Positions 1-7,971 are shown, counted from the first letter of the stretch. The stretch: DNA of 12,273 nt from Corynebacterium sp. (GCA_030450335.1 JAKDIS010000079.1:1-12273), one strand, 5' to 3'. Notes: a model not told the origin generated them from the sequence alone. Translations and numbers: made by a program.

Positions 1-2158
1 ACTCCAGGCCCTTGGCCTTGTGCACGGTGAGCAGCTGCACGCAGTCGGTGCGCACGTCGACCTCACCGGGGTCCAGGCCCTTCTCCCTGGCAGAGGCCGA
101 ACGCAGGTAGTCCACCAGGGCGCCGGGGCTGGACGCGCTGAGTTCGGAGAAGGAGCGTACGACCTCGGCGAACTTGTCCAGGTGGCTGGTGCCGATCGAG
201 CGGTCGGGGTTGCGGTGGTAGCGGGTGAGGACCTCGGTGCGCACCCCGGTCATGTTCTCGATGTCGGCGACGAGGTCGGTCAGCGGCTTCGACATGGAGT
301 GCCGACGCAGGAAGCGCAGTTCGCGGCCGAGTTCCCCGAGACGGCGCACACCGTCGGCGGACATGCCGTAGTTCTCCATGCCGCGCAGGTCGGCCAGTGC
401 CTCGGCCAGGCCGACGGACACCCGGTTGGCGTCGACGTCGATCTCGGCGAGCCGTCGGCGCACCGTGGCCAGCGCCGCCGGGTCGCCCTCACGGTCGGCG
501 ACCAGGGCGGTGAGCCCGGCCGGACCGTCAGTCTCGTCCATACCGTCGGACGCCTCTGCCTTCCCGTCGCGGCGCGAGAGCTGGTCCACGCGGTGTGCCA
601 GGGCGAGCAGGTCGGCGGCGCCGATGTTCCAGCGCACCCCGGTGACCAGGCGGAGCAGGGCGATGTCGTCGGCGGGGTCGACGAGCACGCGCAGGGTGGC
701 GAAGACGTCGGCGACCTCGGGCACGTCGAGCAGCCCGGGCCCGGCGGTCATGTCGACGGGCACGCCGCGGGCGCGCAGCAGGTCGTGGATCGGGCGGGCG
801 TCGGCGTTCTTGCGCAGCAGCACCGCCGCGGAGAACGGGCGGGGACGCCGCGGGGGCCGTCCTGCTTGTGCCCCCGCCTGAGCCGCGACGTGGGAGTGGT
901 AGCGCCCGGCGAGGTCGTCGGCGAGCCACTCGAGTTCCTGTTCGCGGGTGTCGAACCAACCGAGGTGCACCTCACCGCTTCCCGCCCCGGGGCGGGCCGT
1001 CAGCGGGGAGACCATGGGCTTGTCGGTGTTCATCGACCAGCGCGACACCGTGTTCGCCAGGTCCAGCACGCGGGCGGGGTTGCGCCAGGAGGTCGTCAGC
1101 TCCAGTTTCGGTGCCGGGCCATCTGCGCCCGGGAAGTCGGAGCGGAAGTGGGCGAGGTTGGCCGCGGTGGCGCCACGGAAACCGTAGATCGACTGCATCG
1201 GGTCACCGACGGCGGTGACGGTGAGGCCGGGGTCGGTGCCGTCGCCGAAGAGGTTGCGTAGCAGGATGCGCTGGGCGTGGCCGGTGTCCTGGTACTCGTC
1301 GAGCATCACCACGCGGAAGCGGCGACGCTGTGACTCACCGACGCGGGCGTGGGAGTCCACCAGCTGGGCGGCCTTCGACATCTGCTGGCCGAAGGTCATC
1401 AGGTTCAGCTGGCCCAGGGTGTCGCGGTAGGCGGTGACCAGGTGCAGCAGTTCGCGCCGGTAGGTCAGGGCGTCGCTGAAGGCGTCCATCGCCGTGTCGA
1501 CGCCCTTGAGCTGTTTTCCGTCCCGGTCGGGCAGCCCGTCGATCTCCGCGGCGGTGACGCGGCACTCCTCGTCGACCCGGTCGACGTCGACGAGGTGGTT
1601 GTCCATCTCGTCGGACAACTCGAGCATGTCGTCGATGATCGACGGCAGCGAGCGCGAGGTGGTGAATCCGCTCGGCCAGTCGCTGACCACGTCACGGGCG
1701 ATCATCCAGCGCTCGGTGTCGGAGATGATCCGCCCGGCCGGTTCCATCGGCAGCAGCAGCCCGTACTCGCGCACCACCGAGCCGGCGTAGGCGTCGTAGG
1801 TGGAGACCGTGGGGATGATGTTGTGCAGTGCCTCGTGCCGCGGGTCGTCGGCGGGCAGGGTGTCGAGGAACCCGGAGTCGGCGAGGGTCTGCAGCCTGGC
1901 GCGGATGCGCTGGCCGAGTTCACGGGCGGCCTTGCGGGTGAAGGTCAGCCCCAGGACCTGCTCGGGGGCCACGTACCCGTTGGCCACGAGCCACACGACC
2001 CGGGCGGCCATCGTCTCGGTCTTGCCCGCGCCGGCCCCGGCGACGACGAGGGTGGGCCCGGGTTCGGCGCCGATGACGGCTGCCTGCTGCGGGGTCGGGC
2101 CGAACTGCTGGCCCAGCATCTCCGAGAGCTCGTTCGGTGGGATCACCGTTTCCTCCAT
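1..2158 (-). CDS. adnB: AdnB, helicase-nuclease subunit (partial, C-terminal part missing)
   Basis: AdnB is the lead motor of AdnAB, the heterodimeric ATP-dependent helicase-nuclease that resects double-strand breaks in mycobacteria and relatives. The 719 visible codons hold a complete set of N-terminal UvrD-like motifs: Walker A GAGAGKT at residues 41-47, TFTRKAA at 72-78, motif II DEYQD at 287-291, motif III GDPMQSIYGFRGA at 318-330, and SWRN at 357-360. The last visible residues are motif V (TVHKAKGLE), and the frame is still open at base 1. Motif VI and the expected C-terminal RecB-like nuclease therefore lie outside the window. The ATG directly abuts the adnA stop (TAGATG), implying translational coupling. 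An in-frame GTG at 2146 has the better Shine-Dalgarno, so the true N-terminus may be four residues shorter. The intact motifs contrast with the degenerate ones in AdnA. Confidence 0.95.
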   Translation of the reverse strand, partial: MEETVIPPNELSEMLGQQFGPTPQQAAVIGAEPGPTLVVAGAGAGKTETMAARVVWLVANGYVAPEQVLGLTFTRKAARELGQRIRARLQTLADSGFLDTLPADDPRHEALHNIIPTVSTYDAYAGSVVREYGLLLPMEPAGRIISDTERWMIARDVVSDWPSGFTTSRSLPSIIDDMLELSDEMDNHLVDVDRVDEECRVTAAEIDGLPDRDGKQLKGVDTAMDAFSDALTYRRELLHLVTAYRDTLGQLNLMTFGQQMSKAAQLVDSHARVGESQRRRFRVVMLDEYQDTGHAQRILLRNLFGDGTDPGLTVTAVGDPMQSIYGFRGATAANLAHFRSDFPGADGPAPKLELTTSWRNPARVLDLANTVSRWSMNTDKPMVSPLTARPGAGSGEVHLGWFDTREQELEWLADDLAGRYHSHVAAQAGAQAGRPPRRPRPFSAAVLLRKNADARPIHDLLRARGVPVDMTAGPGLLDVPEVADVFATLRVLVDPADDIALLRLVTGVRWNIGAADLLALAHRVDQLSRRDGKAEASDGMDETDGPAGLTALVADREGDPAALATVRRRLAEIDVDANRVSVGLAEALADLRGMENYGMSADGVRRLGELGRELRFLRRHSMSKPLTDLVADIENMTGVRTEVLTRYHRNPDRSIGTSHLDKFAEVVRSFSELSASSPGALVDYLRSASAREKGLDPGEVDVRTDCVQLLTVHKAKGLE
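2147..2156 (-). promoter_or_regulatory. Shine-Dalgarno GGAGG inside the annotated start of adnB
   Basis: Bases 2156-2152 read GGAGG on the minus strand and sit 5 nt before an in-frame GTG at 2146-2144. The ATG at 2158 has only AGCAGG about 8 nt upstream. The GTG may be the real adnB start. The two choices differ by four residues, and both lie within about 15 bp of the adnA stop. Confidence 0.5.
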
Positions 2159-5100
2159 CTAGGTCACCTGCTCCCCGGCCCGGCACGCCGGACACAGACA
2201 CGCGTAGTCGGATGTCTCGCAGTCCTGCGAGGTGGCCTCGAACAGCGGCCCGGTCACCCGGGCGGCGGCGTCGAGCGCCAGGGCGCGGAACTCCTCAAGC
2301 TCAGCCGCACCCATCGCCGCCTGCTGCAGGACGGTGACCGTGGCGGTCTCCCGCCGCGGGTAGACCAGCATCGCGCCGTCCGGCGTGAGCCCCGGCTGCC
2401 CGTCGACCAGCAGCTGGTAGGCGGCGAGCTGGCGGCTCTCGGCGGCCTCCTTCTTCGTCTTCGCCGTCCGGCCGGTCTTGAAGTCGACCACGGTGGTGCG
2501 CCCGTCGGCGTCGGTCTCGATGCGGTCGGTGCGTCCGGCCAGGACCACCGGCACACCGGCGGCGGTGTCGCCGAGGGGACGCTCGAGCTTGCGCTCCACG
2601 GACACGGTGCGTCCCAGGCCCTCGCGCTCCTGGATCCAGGCGTGCAGCCGGTCCACGGCGTTGAGGCAACTCTCCAGCAACGGTGCCGCGGTCCACTCCG
2701 GCCCGTCCACCAGGTGGGGAACGGCGTCGGTGACGATGTCGCGGGCGTCGGCGTGGTCCAGGCCGTTGGCTAACCCCTCGGCGACGGCGTGGATGAGCAC
2801 GCCGACCTTCATCGGCTCGGTGGACGCTCCCCCGGTGAGCCCGCGCAGGAAGGCCACGGTGTCGCAGCCCTCGTCGAGGGTGTCCAGGGTCGTGGGGCTG
2901 ATGCGCACCGTCGGCGCCGCCTCGCCCCGGGCGACCACCGCCGGGCCTGTGGTGGACGGCTCGGCCACGCCCCACCACTGGTCCGGGTCCGCCCCGTGCA
3001 CGCCGGCCTCGGCGAGGCGGGCGAGGTTGTGTGCCGCGGCGTCGCGCTCGTGCCCGGCGCGACGGGCGTCGCACACGGCGTCGCGCAGCTCGGCGACCAG
3101 CGGTTCCAGGGCCAGCACGCGCGGCAGCGCGGCGACCGGCGCGTCCTGTTGTGCGTTCTGCGGAGCGTCGGGGACGTCAGACACCTCAGCGTCATCGGAG
3201 ACTGTGGTCCCTTCGCTCCCCGCGATCTCTGCGACTTCGTCGAGGAAGCGGGACGCCACGGCCGTGTCGTCGCCCGCGGAGTCCACGGCGGTGACCAGGG
3301 TGCGCCGGCTGGCACGCGACACCGCCAGCAGGAACAGCCGGCGTTCCTCCGCCAGGGCCGCGGCAGCCCGCGACACCGGCACGTCCGGCGCGATCCCACG
3401 GTCCACCAGGTCCACGAGTTCCTGCTGGCCGAACAGGCCACCCACCGTGGGCCCGGCCGGCCAACTGTCCTCCTGCACCCCGGCGACCACGACCACCGAC
3501 CACTGGCGACCCGCCGCGGCGTGCGCCGGCAGGATCTCCACGGCGTCCGGACGCACCCCGCGCCGGTCACGCCCACCGGTCGGCAGCTCCTGGGAACGCA
3601 CGTCGTCGAGGAAGGTCTCCAGCGTGGCCGCCGGGTTACGCTCCACCACGTCGCCCGCGAGGTCGAACAGGCTCATCACCGCGTCGAGGTCACGGTCCGC
3701 CTGGGAGCCCAGGGTGCCGCCACGCAGCGCCTGGACCTGCAGCGAGTTCGACAGGTCGGCGGCCTGCCACACCGCCCACAGCACCTGCTCCACCGGCGAG
3801 GTCGTGGCACGCACCTCCAGGGCGGCACGCCCGGCGGCGACGACGGCGGCGACCCGGTCGACGACCTGGTGCTCACGGGGACCGAAACGGCTCGTCCAGT
3901 GCTCACGCTGCTCCGCATTGGCCTGCCCGGAGACCATCGCGGTGACCGCGTCCATCGCCCGCAGGCCCGTGCCGGCCAGCAGCGGGGCGACCGCACGCTC
4001 CACCCGGCGCAGCATCACCGGGTCCGCCCCACCGATGGGGCTCTCCACGAGCTGCTGCATCTCCACACCGGTCAGCGGACGCACCAGGGCGTCCAACGCC
4101 AGCAGGAGCGCCCGCACCAGCGGCTGGTCGGCCAGCACCACGCTGGTGGGGTCGACCTTCACCGGCACACCGTGCGACAGCATCGCCCGACGCAGCACCG
4201 GGATGTCCGCCGTCGAGCGCACGATCACGGCGATGTCGTCCCACGCGACCTCGTCGAGGACGTGGGCACGACGGACCTCGTCGGTCACCGTGAGCGTGTC
4301 CGCCGTCCGCGACGGGGAGCGCCGCACCGCCAGGGCGGACGGTGCGTCCGACTGCTCCCTGCCCTGTCCCCTGCCCTGCCGCAGCGCCACCCGCGTCGGC
4401 TGCGCCGGAAGCCTGTTCTCCAACCGGTTCACCGCCGCGACCAGCTCGCCGGGAAGACGGTGCGAGCGCGACAGCACCACCCGGTGGTCCTCGTCGGCGG
4501 CGACCCCGGTGAGGAAGCTCTCGTCGGCCCCGCGGAAGTGGAACACGCACTGGTCCGGGTCGCCGGCGACGAGGCACCGGGTGCCCGGGGTCATGAACCG
4601 GGAGATGAACTGCCCGGACGCCGGGTCGAGGTTGTGCGCGTCGTCGACGAGCACCAGCCGTACCCGGTCACGGTGACGCTCGAGCACCGCCGGGTGGGCG
4701 TCGAGCTGCGCGAGCGTGGTGTGCAGCAGCTCGGAGGCGTTGAGGTTGTTCGTCGCCGACAGGGCCTGGATCTGCCCGTACTCGTGCAGGAAGTCACCGG
4801 CCGCCGTCCACATCGGCTCACGGTGGGTCTCGCCGAGTTCGCGCAGGGCGCGGGCGTCCACCCCACGCTCGGCGGCGCGCAGCAGCAGGTCGCGCAGCTG
4901 CCGGGCGAAACCGACCAGCGGCAGCGCCGGGCGCACGTCCGCCGGCCAGCTGCCCGCACCGTCCTCGGCGTGGCCACGCAGCAACGTCCTGATCTGCAGG
5001 TCGTGCTCCGCACCGGTCATCAGGCGCGGCTGCGCGGTCGTGCCGTCACCGCCACCGCTCTCCTGGGCCACCGCGCGCAGGTAGGCGAAGGCCCAGGAGT

Positions 5101-5518
5101 GCACCGAGCGCACCATCGTGCCGGTCGTGGCGTAGGAGTCGCGGGTGCGCAGCGCCTCGGTGACCTGGTCGCGCAGCGCCCCTGCCGCCTCCTTCGACGG
5201 GGTCAGCACCATCACGTCCTCGGCGCTGCCACCGGCGTCCAGGAAGCTGACCACCGTGTCCACCAGCAGGGAGCTCTTGCCCGTGCCGGGACCACCCAGC
5301 ACCGCGTACGGCAGGGTCGTGTCCAACCGCTCGTCACCGGCGACGAGCGCGGCTGCCAGGCCGTCCCACTCCCGGGACGCACCGGTGTCCGTACCAGTGT
5401 CAGTACCGGCACCTGTCTCGAGCCGGACGTCGACGGTCCCGGCCGAGCCGATGCGACGCCGCAGCTCGGCGTCCTCCCTGGCCTCCGAGCGCGAGCGCGT
5501 GCCGGTGGCGTCCCCCAT
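2159..5518 (-). CDS. adnA: AdnA, helicase-nuclease subunit
   Basis: This 1119-residue protein is the partner of AdnB in double-strand-break resection. It has a UvrD-like motor followed by a RecB-type nuclease. Visible are Walker A GGPGTGKS (75-82), motif II VDDAH (291-295, Asp where DExx helicases carry Glu), motif III AGDPDQCVFHFRG (318-330) and SHRLP (352-356). Motif V is degenerate (ILPAHAAAGRQW, 662-673) and the motif VI region reads LAVSRASRR (731-739). The nuclease shows H910 (GVLIHAV), D998 (GRTDRIE), D1012 and K1014 (VDFKTG) and QLAAYQ (1030-1035), so PD-(D/E)XK chemistry looks intact. C885 together with C1100, C1107, C1109 and C1112 resembles the cysteine set that holds an iron-sulfur cluster in AddB-type nucleases, with atypical spacing. 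The N-terminus has a TDTGTDTG low-complexity stretch. The gene starts 3 bp after the upstream gene and abuts adnB. Confidence 0.95.
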   Translation of the reverse strand: MGDATGTRSRSEAREDAELRRRIGSAGTVDVRLETGAGTDTGTDTGASREWDGLAAALVAGDERLDTTLPYAVLGGPGTGKSSLLVDTVVSFLDAGGSAEDVMVLTPSKEAAGALRDQVTEALRTRDSYATTGTMVRSVHSWAFAYLRAVAQESGGGDGTTAQPRLMTGAEHDLQIRTLLRGHAEDGAGSWPADVRPALPLVGFARQLRDLLLRAAERGVDARALRELGETHREPMWTAAGDFLHEYGQIQALSATNNLNASELLHTTLAQLDAHPAVLERHRDRVRLVLVDDAHNLDPASGQFISRFMTPGTRCLVAGDPDQCVFHFRGADESFLTGVAADEDHRVVLSRSHRLPGELVAAVNRLENRLPAQPTRVALRQGRGQGREQSDAPSALAVRRSPSRTADTLTVTDEVRRAHVLDEVAWDDIAVIVRSTADIPVLRRAMLSHGVPVKVDPTSVVLADQPLVRALLLALDALVRPLTGVEMQQLVESPIGGADPVMLRRVERAVAPLLAGTGLRAMDAVTAMVSGQANAEQREHWTSRFGPREHQVVDRVAAVVAAGRAALEVRATTSPVEQVLWAVWQAADLSNSLQVQALRGGTLGSQADRDLDAVMSLFDLAGDVVERNPAATLETFLDDVRSQELPTGGRDRRGVRPDAVEILPAHAAAGRQWSVVVVAGVQEDSWPAGPTVGGLFGQQELVDLVDRGIAPDVPVSRAAAALAEERRLFLLAVSRASRRTLVTAVDSAGDDTAVASRFLDEVAEIAGSEGTTVSDDAEVSDVPDAPQNAQQDAPVAALPRVLALEPLVAELRDAVCDARRAGHERDAAAHNLARLAEAGVHGADPDQWWGVAEPSTTGPAVVARGEAAPTVRISPTTLDTLDEGCDTVAFLRGLTGGASTEPMKVGVLIHAVAEGLANGLDHADARDIVTDAVPHLVDGPEWTAAPLLESCLNAVDRLHAWIQEREGLGRTVSVERKLERPLGDTAAGVPVVLAGRTDRIETDADGRTTVVDFKTGRTAKTKKEAAESRQLAAYQLLVDGQPGLTPDGAMLVYPRRETATVTVLQQAAMGAAELEEFRALALDAAARVTGPLFEATSQDCETSDYACLCPACRAGEQVT

Positions 5519-5521
5519 CGC

Positions 5522-6544
5522 TCAGCGTCCCCCCGGATCCTGCTCGCCGGAGCCGCCGGAGCCACCGGCAGCCACCGGGTCGGCGTCCGGGACCCCCGCC
5601 TGCCCGGCACGACGCACCCCGCCGACACGGGCGGAGACCACGTCACTGACCCGGGAGAGCCCCGGCCACGCCTGCGGCTGGGCCCCGGGCACCGCCGCAT
5701 GGGCGAACAGGCGGAACATCACCGCGCGCAGCAGCAGCTGGTCGAAGTCCTGCAGGTGCGACCACCGCTCCAGCAGCCCGTCCTCGGCGTTCGCCCAGGC
5801 GATCGCGTCGACCACCAGCAAGGCCACCGACCAGCCCGTGGGTCGCCAGGCCGGCACGAAGTCCACGATCGCCGGGTCGGCGTAGCCGTCGTAGACGGTG
5901 CAGCCCAGCGCGTCGCCGTGGACGAGCTGGTCCGGGGCCGAGACCTCCTCGCGCAGCAGCATCAGCCCGGTGGCCTTCTCCATCGCCGCGGCCACGTCGT
6001 CACGCGGGACCACCGACAGGTCCATCACCGGCATCAGCAGGTCGGTGGGGTCGTCCGCCCAGGCGGCGGACTCCGCCACGGCGAACAGGTCCGTCTCACT
6101 CAGGTCCGACGCCGGGGCCCCGTCGCCTGACACCCGCGAGGCCATGTCCAGGAACGCCGGACGGCCCTCCCCCGCCACCGCCTCGCGCAGCGCCTCGTTG
6201 AACCGCAGGACGCTCGCCGCCGTCTCGTCGAACCGCGGTGCGCGGTGCCCCGACAGGAACGCCCGCGCCGTCCACCCGCCGACGGCGTACCGCCCGTCGG
6301 TGGAGCGCAACGGGCGGGCGACGGACACCCCGGCGGGGCGCACACGGTCCATGACCTGTGCGGTCCACGTCGCCCGGGCACGGTCCTCGGAGGGCACGAG
6401 CACCGCGCGGTCGCAGCGCCACCCGTCGCCCCACGCACCGCCGAGCTCCACCGGCGTCGCCTGGGAGACCTGGAAACCCGCCCTGATCGCCGCCGGGGGT
6501 TCGGCGGCGGGGGCGGGTGCGTTCGGAGGGTAGTTCTCGGTCAT
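5522..6544 (-). CDS. TIGR02569-family, phosphotransferase-like protein
   Basis: A 340-residue protein that I place in the actinobacterial TIGR02569 family (M. tuberculosis Rv3205c type), which has no proven function. The core resembles aminoglycoside phosphotransferase/choline kinase folds: HGD at residues 209-211, then IVDF at 226-229 (D228), then the family-like stretch PAWRPTGWSVALLVVDAIAW. In the kinase fold the HGDxxxxN motif supplies a metal-binding Asn. Here the block reads HGDALGCTVYD, with Cys215 at the expected place, so phosphotransfer activity is doubtful. There is no signal peptide or membrane segment; the last 15 residues are Gly-rich and look disordered. I chose ATG 6544 over ATG 6586 because a -10 element ends 8 bp before it and would lie inside the longer form. 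It is the first gene of the unit leading into adnA, 3 bp away, which suggests a shared role or at least shared control. Confidence 0.75.
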   Translation of the reverse strand: MTENYPPNAPAPAAEPPAAIRAGFQVSQATPVELGGAWGDGWRCDRAVLVPSEDRARATWTAQVMDRVRPAGVSVARPLRSTDGRYAVGGWTARAFLSGHRAPRFDETAASVLRFNEALREAVAGEGRPAFLDMASRVSGDGAPASDLSETDLFAVAESAAWADDPTDLLMPVMDLSVVPRDDVAAAMEKATGLMLLREEVSAPDQLVHGDALGCTVYDGYADPAIVDFVPAWRPTGWSVALLVVDAIAWANAEDGLLERWSHLQDFDQLLLRAVMFRLFAHAAVPGAQPQAWPGLSRVSDVVSARVGGVRRAGQAGVPDADPVAAGGSGGSGEQDPGGR

Positions 6545-6552
6545 GGCTACAC

Positions 6553-6575
6553 ACTCTAACCCGCGACCCGGACAG
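6553..6575 (-). promoter_or_regulatory. Promoter of the kinase-like/adnA/adnB unit, PafBC (RecA-independent damage) type
   Basis: Read on the minus strand the element is CTGTCCGGG, then exactly 8 nt, then TAGAGT. The mycobacterial RecA-independent DNA-damage promoter consensus is TTGTCRGTG-N8-TANNNT. The -10 fits, the spacing is exact and 6 of 9 upstream positions match. The -10 ends 8 nt before the ATG at 6544, so the transcript is probably leaderless. Assignment to PafBC is inference from the pattern. Confidence 0.5.
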
Positions 6576-6577
6576 TT

Positions 6578-6598
6578 CCCTGTCACCGCCCTGTCACC
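6578..6598. repeat. Tandem 10-bp direct repeat CCCTGTCACC upstream of the adnA-unit promoter
   Basis: CCCTGTCACC occurs at 6578-6587 and again at 6589-6598, a period of 11 bp, about one helical turn. It lies just upstream of the -35 part of the promoter at 6553-6575. A GACAGG at 6608-6613 is inverted relative to CCTGTC at 6590-6595. It could be an activator site or chance. Confidence 0.45.
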
Positions 6599-6640
6599 AG
6601 TCGAACAGACAGGTCAGAGCCGACTTCCAAGGCAACTTCC

Positions 6641-7714
6641 TCAGTCGCGGACGTCCACGGCGTCGCCCTCGCTGCGCCCGTGCGGGAAGGGCCACGGGTT
6701 CGGCCGGCACGTGGAGTCACGCCCGGCCTCGCCGTACTCCGCGCCGGCGTCCAGGTCCTCCAGCTCCCCGTTGTTCAGGCTGATGGTCTGCTGCATCATC
6801 ACCGGGGCCAGCACCCCGTCCTCGGGGCAGACCTGGTGGCGCGCGAAGCCCAGGCCGTGGCCGACCTCGTGGTTCACCAGGTACTGACGGTACGAGCCGA
6901 GGTCTCCCTCGAAGGTCGTGGCGCCACGCACCCAGCGCGCCGCATTCACGATCACGCGCCCGGCACCGGCGGCGGCGGCACCGGTGCGGGCGTCCGCCTC
7001 GTCGACCCCGTCGTCGGTGCCCTGGATGAAGCAGCTGGTCTCCAGGTCGATCTGACCACCGCAGATCTCGCGGGTGGTCTCCGGGGTCGCCAGCCGGATG
7101 CGCAGGTCGGGGGCCTCGCTTCCGGTCACGCTGATGTGCCGGAAGGCGAAACTGCCGTTCGAGATCCACGACCGCGGGTCCGACAGCGTGGCGTCGACGG
7201 AGGAGGCGAAGGCGTCGCCACCGCCGAACGAGGACGTGTCGAGCCCGTTCTCCACCTCCACGACGAAGCTGTAGGTGTCCGCGTCGTCACGGTCCGGGTC
7301 GCCGGCGGTCATGCCCGCCGAGCCGACACCGTGGTAGTCGCCGTCGCCGCTGCGCGTCACGTCGCCACCCGGCGGCAGCTCGCCGACCTCGTCGGACGCC
7401 GGGGCGTCGCCCGGCACCGGGCCGTCCGGCGCGTCCTGCGTATCGGTCATCTCCCCGGTCTCCGCGGAGGCCGAGACCCCGGCGGCGGGATCGTCCCCGC
7501 CACCACCGGCGTTGTCGTCACCGCCGACACCGGCGATGACGAGTTCACACACGACCGCCACGGTGACCAGGAAGACCAGGGCGCCGACGGCACCGAGCCA
7601 CCGGCGACGCCGGAGCTGCATCTGGCGGAACTCCTCGGCCTCGCGGTGCCGGTCAACCACCGATCCCCCACCCCCGTGACGGAAGTGGGGGTGGCGGGAC
7701 GGTTCGGGAGGCAT
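6641..7714 (-). CDS. DUF3152 membrane-anchored zinc metalloprotease-like protein
   Basis: A 357-residue protein of the DUF3152 family (M. tuberculosis Rv3207c type). The N-terminus is basic (RRRR near residue 35), followed by one membrane segment at about 39-61 and a Gly/Asp/Pro-rich linker to about 140, so the C-terminal domain should lie outside the membrane. That domain carries HEVGHGLGFARH at 282-293, an exact HExxHxxGxxH-type zinc site, and then PVMMQQT (304-310), which resembles a metzincin Met-turn. Cysteines 218, 228, 296 and 336 could form two disulfides. A peptidase fold is therefore likely; activity and substrate are unknown. It follows the DUF3107 gene by 23 bp and may share its transcript. 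The ATG at 7714 has only a weak Shine-Dalgarno; GTG codons at residues 19-20 are alternative starts that keep the membrane segment. Confidence 0.85.
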   Translation of the reverse strand: MPPEPSRHPHFRHGGGGSVVDRHREAEEFRQMQLRRRRWLGAVGALVFLVTVAVVCELVIAGVGGDDNAGGGGDDPAAGVSASAETGEMTDTQDAPDGPVPGDAPASDEVGELPPGGDVTRSGDGDYHGVGSAGMTAGDPDRDDADTYSFVVEVENGLDTSSFGGGDAFASSVDATLSDPRSWISNGSFAFRHISVTGSEAPDLRIRLATPETTREICGGQIDLETSCFIQGTDDGVDEADARTGAAAAGAGRVIVNAARWVRGATTFEGDLGSYRQYLVNHEVGHGLGFARHQVCPEDGVLAPVMMQQTISLNNGELEDLDAGAEYGEAGRDSTCRPNPWPFPHGRSEGDAVDVRD

Positions 7715-7737
7715 GGGCTCTGCTCAACCGTCCCGGA

Positions 7738-7971
7738 TCAGATGAAACCGACGGGACGCTGGGCGGAGGAACCGACCTCCACGTAGGCGACCTGACCGCG
7801 CACGATCACGAACACCGAGCCCTTGTTGTCCTTGAGGGTCATGGTGGCTGCAGCGCCGTCCTGCCCCTCGGCGAGGAACTTCTCGACCTCTGCGACGACC
7901 TTGTCCTGCTCATCCGCGCTGGTGATGACGAGATCGCGGGGGTTGTCGACGAATCCGACCTTGATGTCCAT
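7738..7971 (-). CDS. DUF3107 family protein (TB9.4-like)
   Basis: A 77-residue soluble protein that matches the DUF3107 family, whose M. tuberculosis member is the T-cell antigen TB9.4 (Rv3208A). Family hallmarks visible are the start MDIKVGFVDNPRDLVI, a central VxxxVEKFLAEG helix, and the closing strands with VRGQVAYVEVG and a terminal RPVGFI. The length is normal for the family. No catalytic motif is evident and the molecular function is unknown. The ATG is preceded by GAAGG about 7 nt upstream. It faces the DEAD-box helicase gene divergently across a gap of roughly 90 bp and is followed 23 bp later by the DUF3152 gene. Confidence 0.9.
   Translation of the reverse strand: MDIKVGFVDNPRDLVITSADEQDKVVAEVEKFLAEGQDGAAATMTLKDNKGSVFVIVRGQVAYVEVGSSAQRPVGFI

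Noticed and set aside
20..2773. Long plus-strand open frames opposite adnB (20-1261 and 1349-2773)
   Set aside because: The minus strand encodes all AdnB helicase motifs in one unbroken frame. The plus frames show no motif or ribosome binding site and are shadows.
2789..6130. A 1113-codon open frame on the plus strand, antisense to adnA and the kinase-like gene
   Set aside because: Its composition (His, Arg, Gly, Val rich, no domain) is typical of the antisense shadow of a GC-rich gene. The minus strand carries recognisable AdnA motifs throughout.
6600..6617. A possible LexA/SOS box beginning TCGAAC
   Set aside because: Only one half-site fits TCGAAC-N4-GTTCGA; the second half reads AGGTCA.
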